Source of the DNA: Bacteroidetes bacterium UBA4414
GTDB lineage: Bacteria; Bacteroidota; Bacteroidia; Chitinophagales; Chitinophagaceae
NCBI GenBank assembly: GCA_002389765.1
Contig: DGQM01000024.1
Span: 86,512 to 150,511 of the forward strand
Length of the DNA stretch: 64,000 nucleotides
Direction of reading: 5' to 3'
Below are positions 61,408-64,000 of this stretch, one piece after another. The notes below the pieces were generated by a model. That model made no database searches. It was not told the origin of the DNA and saw only the letters and a list, made by a program, of their open reading frames with translations. The translations under genes and the position numbers were made by a program. Positions within the stretch are counted from its first letter, which is position 1. Each line of letters starts with the position of its first letter.

Positions 61408-61455
61408 TGACATAGGGCTGTCACTACCCGGTCGTTGTTTTGCATCATAAACAAA
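61408..61455 (+). promoter_or_regulatory. Operator/promoter element copy B upstream of the DinB gene
   Basis: The second 48-bp copy. It starts with TGACATAgGGCTGTCA, then CTACCC, the box-like TTGTTTTGCA (61435-61442) and CATAAACAAA, ending 14 bases before the DinB ATG. It also lies 51 bases upstream of the regulator start on the other strand, so it could give autoregulation. Confidence 0.75.
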
Positions 61456-61469
61456 AACACATACATACT

Positions 61470-61979
61470 ATGACACAGATTCAAGCACTGCTAAACGAAA
61501 TGCAACACGAAGCAGCAACAACAAAGAAATTCTTATCTATCGTTCCGGCAGATAAGTTTGATTACAAACCACACCCTAAGAGCATGCCAATGAAAGAACT
61601 GGCTACTCATATTGCAGAAATACCTGCATGGATAGCTATGGTACTTACTACTGATGGCCTTGATTTTGCGGCTACTCCTTATAAGCCAACCCCTGTTAGC
61701 TCTACAGCAGATTTACTTGCACTGCAGGAAAAGAGCCTGAAAGAAGGCTATGAACAATTATCAAAAGCTGATGAAGCTGATTTTGAAAAAATATGGACAA
61801 TGCGTCAGGGCGATATCGTGCTGAGTTCTCTGAGTGTTGCAGAGAATATTCGCCATTGCTACTGCCAGATAGTACACCATCGTGCACAATTGGGTGTATA
61901 TCTTCGCCTGTTGGATATTCCTATCCCCGGTAGTTATGGACCGAGTGCTGATGAAATGGGTGAGTATAAACCTGAATAA
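61470..61979 (+). CDS. DinB family protein (putative metal-dependent four-helix-bundle enzyme)
   Basis: A 169-residue four-helix bundle of the DinB/YfiT-like group. Metal-ligand candidates are His47 (KELATHIAEIPAW) and His136-His137 in the QIVHHRAQLGVYLRLL helix, the hallmark of the family. Known members transfer low-molecular-weight thiols or act on other small electrophiles. The ATG at 61470 (MTQIQALLNEM) is used; the earlier TTG-started codons belong to the operator. It is divergent from the WYL regulator and likely controlled by it. Confidence 0.9.
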   Translation: MTQIQALLNEMQHEAATTKKFLSIVPADKFDYKPHPKSMPMKELATHIAEIPAWIAMVLTTDGLDFAATPYKPTPVSSTADLLALQEKSLKEGYEQLSKADEADFEKIWTMRQGDIVLSSLSVAENIRHCYCQIVHHRAQLGVYLRLLDIPIPGSYGPSADEMGEYKPE

Positions 61980-61988
61980 TATATAAAC

Positions 61989-62018
61989 AACAAGAGCCAC
62001 TATACAGTGGCTCTTGTT
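61989..62018. terminator. Bidirectional terminator filling a convergent gap
   Basis: A perfect 13-bp stem AACAAGAGCCACT / AGTGGCTCTTGTT with loop ATAC. It ends 1 base before the helicase stop codon on the minus strand. Confidence 0.9.
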
Positions 62019-62019
62019 C

Positions 62020-63345
62020 TTATTTAGCGATAGCTATTTTTACTTTCTTATTCTTAATCTTCTTATCCTTAATAAGGTGCAGCGCATGGCTGGCCTTTAT
62101 TTTTTTGATGGATACGAAAGAGAAGAAATCCTTTACTTCTATCAGACCAATGTCTTCTTTCTTTAGTTCTGCCTGTTGAGAAAGGAAACCAACAATATCT
62201 ATTTTATTCACCTTGTCTTTCTTGCCTGCAGCTATAAACAATGCAGTCCACTTTGGTTTTTCAGGCAGGTGTTTATCTTCCTGTATTTCCATTTCTGCAA
62301 CGTTTTCTTCATGCAGGTATTTAGGCAATGTTTCTTCCGGCGATAGTATCAGTATTGCCGTACCACTTGCATCCATACGTGCTGTACGCCCGTTGCGGTG
62401 GGTAAAAATATCTTCTGTATGCGGCAGGTGATAGTGAATGATGTAGCGTATGTTTGGAATGTCCAATCCGCGTGCAGCAATATCCGTAGTTACCAACAGG
62501 TCTACAGCACCACTGCGGAATTTGAACAGCGCACTGTCTCTGTCCTTTTGTTCCATTGCACCGTGATAAAACTCATTCAGCACCCCTTGTTCTGTAAGCC
62601 AGTTGCTGGTACGTTCTACAGACTCTCTGTGATTGCAGAATATGATAGCAGAGCGATTGCCTATCTGGCAAATCAGCTTCAGCAGTGTTTCCAGTTTGTC
62701 TTTGTCTTCAGAATGTACTGTTTTTACTTCCAGCCCCAAAGATTCTGTAAGTTTCTCAGACAAATAGTTGAGCCTTACAGGATTTTCAAGTTGCAGAAAA
62801 TCAGGAACCTCTACTGCCTCTGTGGCAGATGTAAGAATGCGCTTATTGATATTGGGCAGCGATTCGATGATAAATGATACTTCTTCCAGAAAACCCAGCT
62901 CCAGCGATTTATCAAATTCATCCAATACAATAGTGGTGATGCTGTCTGTAGTAATACTTTCTCTGCGTATATGGTCGCACAGTCTGCCTGGTGTACCTAT
63001 CAGCACAGCTGGTGGTTCTATCAGGTTGTTTTCTTCTATCTCGCGTTTGTGCCCGCCATAGCAGCAGGTTGTTTTAAAACCTGTGCCCATACTTTTGAAG
63101 ACAAGTTCTATTTGCTGTGCCAGTTCTCTGGATGGCACCACTATGATAGCCTGTGTGTTTTGGTTGGACTTATCCAGTTGGGCCACAATCGGCATCAGGA
63201 AAGCAATGGTCTTACCGCTGCCAGTGGCAGAAAGCAGTACCATATCATTGTCTTTTTGTCCCGCATCCACAGCTGCAAGCTGCATTTCGTTCAGCTTGTC
63301 AATCTTCATGTTGGACAATATTGTATCTACAGAGAAATTTTGCAT
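62020..63345 (-). CDS. Divergent DEAD-box-like RNA helicase with DbpA-type RNA-binding domain
   Basis: A 441-residue helicase. Walker A is ATGSGKT (40-46), but motif II reads D141-E-F-D144 in place of DEAD, and motif VI is HRNGRTARM in place of HRIGRTGR. Motif III is TSAT. The C-terminal ~75 residues (WTALFIAAGKKDKVNKIDIVG ... VKDFFSFVSIKKIKASHAL) match the DbpA RNA-binding domain that targets 23S rRNA hairpin 92 in E. coli, so a role in large-subunit assembly is likely. Its ATG is only 5 bases from the promoter box. Confidence 0.92.
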   Translation of the reverse strand: MQNFSVDTILSNMKIDKLNEMQLAAVDAGQKDNDMVLLSATGSGKTIAFLMPIVAQLDKSNQNTQAIIVVPSRELAQQIELVFKSMGTGFKTTCCYGGHKREIEENNLIEPPAVLIGTPGRLCDHIRRESITTDSITTIVLDEFDKSLELGFLEEVSFIIESLPNINKRILTSATEAVEVPDFLQLENPVRLNYLSEKLTESLGLEVKTVHSEDKDKLETLLKLICQIGNRSAIIFCNHRESVERTSNWLTEQGVLNEFYHGAMEQKDRDSALFKFRSGAVDLLVTTDIAARGLDIPNIRYIIHYHLPHTEDIFTHRNGRTARMDASGTAILILSPEETLPKYLHEENVAEMEIQEDKHLPEKPKWTALFIAAGKKDKVNKIDIVGFLSQQAELKKEDIGLIEVKDFFSFVSIKKIKASHALHLIKDKKIKNKKVKIAIAK

Positions 63346-63350
63346 CGCCG

Positions 63351-63358
63351 CAAAGGTA
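63351..63358 (-). promoter_or_regulatory. -7 box TACCTTTG of the DbpA-like gene, 5 bases before the ATG
   Basis: An exact TAnnTTTG element on the minus strand; with 5 bases to the ATG the mRNA should be leaderless. Confidence 0.6.
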
Positions 63359-63380
63359 CGTTCTTTATTCGGTCTAATGC

Positions 63381-64000
63381 CTATTGCACACGGTACCGTA
63401 CAAGCCTGTTTTCTAGCACCATCGGCGCGCCTAAGTAGATACCAGTTGTGTAGCGAACTAAACCTATGTTTTTTGCATAGCTGTAACAGTATTCGACTTG
63501 CTTTTTGTTAACTGTTTTGTAACTGAATATGCGTCTGAAGCTGGATGTGGTAAATGTGCCTGCAGGTAAAGTAATAGGAGTGTTTATAAAGCCCATTATT
63601 TCTGTTACTTGCATGGTATCTGATGTTGCAGAATTTGGTTCGAATGTGAATGATCTGAATACTCTGTATAAGTCCTCAGAAGAAAATTGGATTTCACCAT
63701 TGTGATTTACAACATAACTCAGCGAGTCTCTGATAATATCGTGTCCGATGGGTATTGTTGAACTTTGTGACATACTTACTGTAATCGTATGATGGTATGC
63801 TTTACCATTTATTATTGTATCAGCAACAACATAGCAACTGTCAAAACTGTTTTCCGCATGTTCTGCACCGTTGATGCTGTCAAGTGTATAGTGTTGGTAT
63901 ATCCAATAGTTTCCCTGTTTTACTGCAGAATAGTCATCATATACTTTGGTGCTAGGTGTCGGGTTGATGGGTTGTTCTGTTTTATCCTTTTTACAGGAAA
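63381..64000 (-). CDS. Lipoprotein of unknown function (5' end outside the window)
   Basis: The minus-strand frame is open from the window edge to the stop at 63381. The first residues read S-C-K-K-D-K-T-E-Q, the end of a lipobox followed by a Lys/Asp-rich stretch and a Pro/Thr linker (PINPTPSTK), so only the signal peptide is missing. The ~205-residue mature part has SAVKQGNYWIYQHYTLDS and two Cys. It resembles Bacteroidota lipoproteins of unknown function. An internal ATG at 63773 is not the true start. Confidence 0.75.
   Translation of the reverse strand, partial: SCKKDKTEQPINPTPSTKVYDDYSAVKQGNYWIYQHYTLDSINGAEHAENSFDSCYVVADTIINGKAYHHTITVSMSQSSTIPIGHDIIRDSLSYVVNHNGEIQFSSEDLYRVFRSFTFEPNSATSDTMQVTEIMGFINTPITLPAGTFTTSSFRRIFSYKTVNKKQVEYCYSYAKNIGLVRYTTGIYLGAPMVLENRLVRYRVQ

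Noticed and set aside
60347..61455. The inverted 48-bp copies as ends of a mobile element
   Set aside because: There is no transposase between them, the copies are the same distance class from two start codons, and they contain promoter-like parts; shared regulation explains them better.
63381..63773. A 130-residue protein starting at 63773
   Set aside because: The frame stays open upstream to a lipobox cysteine at 63995, so the ATG is internal.
1..64000. CRISPR arrays, tRNA or rRNA genes, prophage, insertion sequences, replication origin
   Set aside because: No spaced direct repeats, cloverleaf-type sequences, transposase or integrase genes, or DnaA-box clusters were seen when reading both strands. 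tRNAscan or a repeat finder would settle it.

Overview
The window is a 64 kb stretch of chromosome from a member of the Bacteroidota, most likely the Chitinophagaceae/Chitinophagales. Evidence for this: several secreted proteins end in type IX secretion (T9SS) sorting domains; PorT-like and Gld (GldF, GldG, GldE) genes are present; MurF and alanine racemase are fused; transketolase is split; and upstream regions carry the Bacteroidota promoter box TAnnTTTG instead of E. coli-type boxes. The base composition looks AT-leaning and even, and I see no rRNA, tRNA, CRISPR, prophage or insertion sequence. Most of the window is dense housekeeping sequence.

Layout. 1-4 kb: the 3' end of ftsZ, a small basic exported protein and a large T9SS cargo protein. 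4-9.5 kb: an ECF sigma factor, rsmE and a DUF4159 protein in one run, then leftward genes for a glycosyltransferase, a 41-residue membrane protein coupled to a haem-monooxygenase-like protein, and PorT, then a 1-Cys peroxiredoxin. 9.5-20.4 kb: metF, lptB, a GH3-family protein, a TauE-type exporter, engB, ubiE/menG, a class D beta-lactamase, an M23 endopeptidase and a lipase-like protein. 20.5-31.7 kb: gldF-gldG-DUF4340, the murF-alr fusion, a T9SS cargo gene, a 2-oxoacid dehydrogenase E2 and an MBOAT/AlgX-like O-acetylation pair. 31.7-43.4 kb: lptD, an amidase, an EGF-like lipoprotein, the aroB-aroA-aroC operon, mnmA, eno, an FtsB-like gene and proline dehydrogenase. 43.6-55.9 kb: a T9SS cargo gene with unusual codon use, topA, a SirB1-like gene, mutY-ssb-gldE (leftward), a transketolase N-terminal subunit, lipoproteins, an acyl-CoA dehydrogenase and a threonine aldolase. 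55.9-64 kb: three DEAD-box helicases, another T9SS cargo gene, a regulator module and an edge-truncated lipoprotein.

The best candidate for something undescribed is at 59.9-62.0 kb. A WYL-type regulator sits between a GyrI-like ligand-binding protein and a DinB-family protein. Both target promoters carry the same 48-bp element (44 of 48 identical, inverted relative to each other), with an internal TGACA-N6-TGTCA palindrome. This looks like a self-contained sensor regulon.

Two general points come from the promoter scan. About twenty exact TAnnTTTG boxes lie just upstream of genes, and several lie only 5-9 bases before the start codon, suggesting leaderless or almost leaderless mRNAs. They also correct several start sites, because the upstream TTG start of the longest reading frame is part of the promoter box. 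Convergent genes are packed so tightly that a single bidirectional hairpin often fills the whole gap, or the 3' ends overlap.
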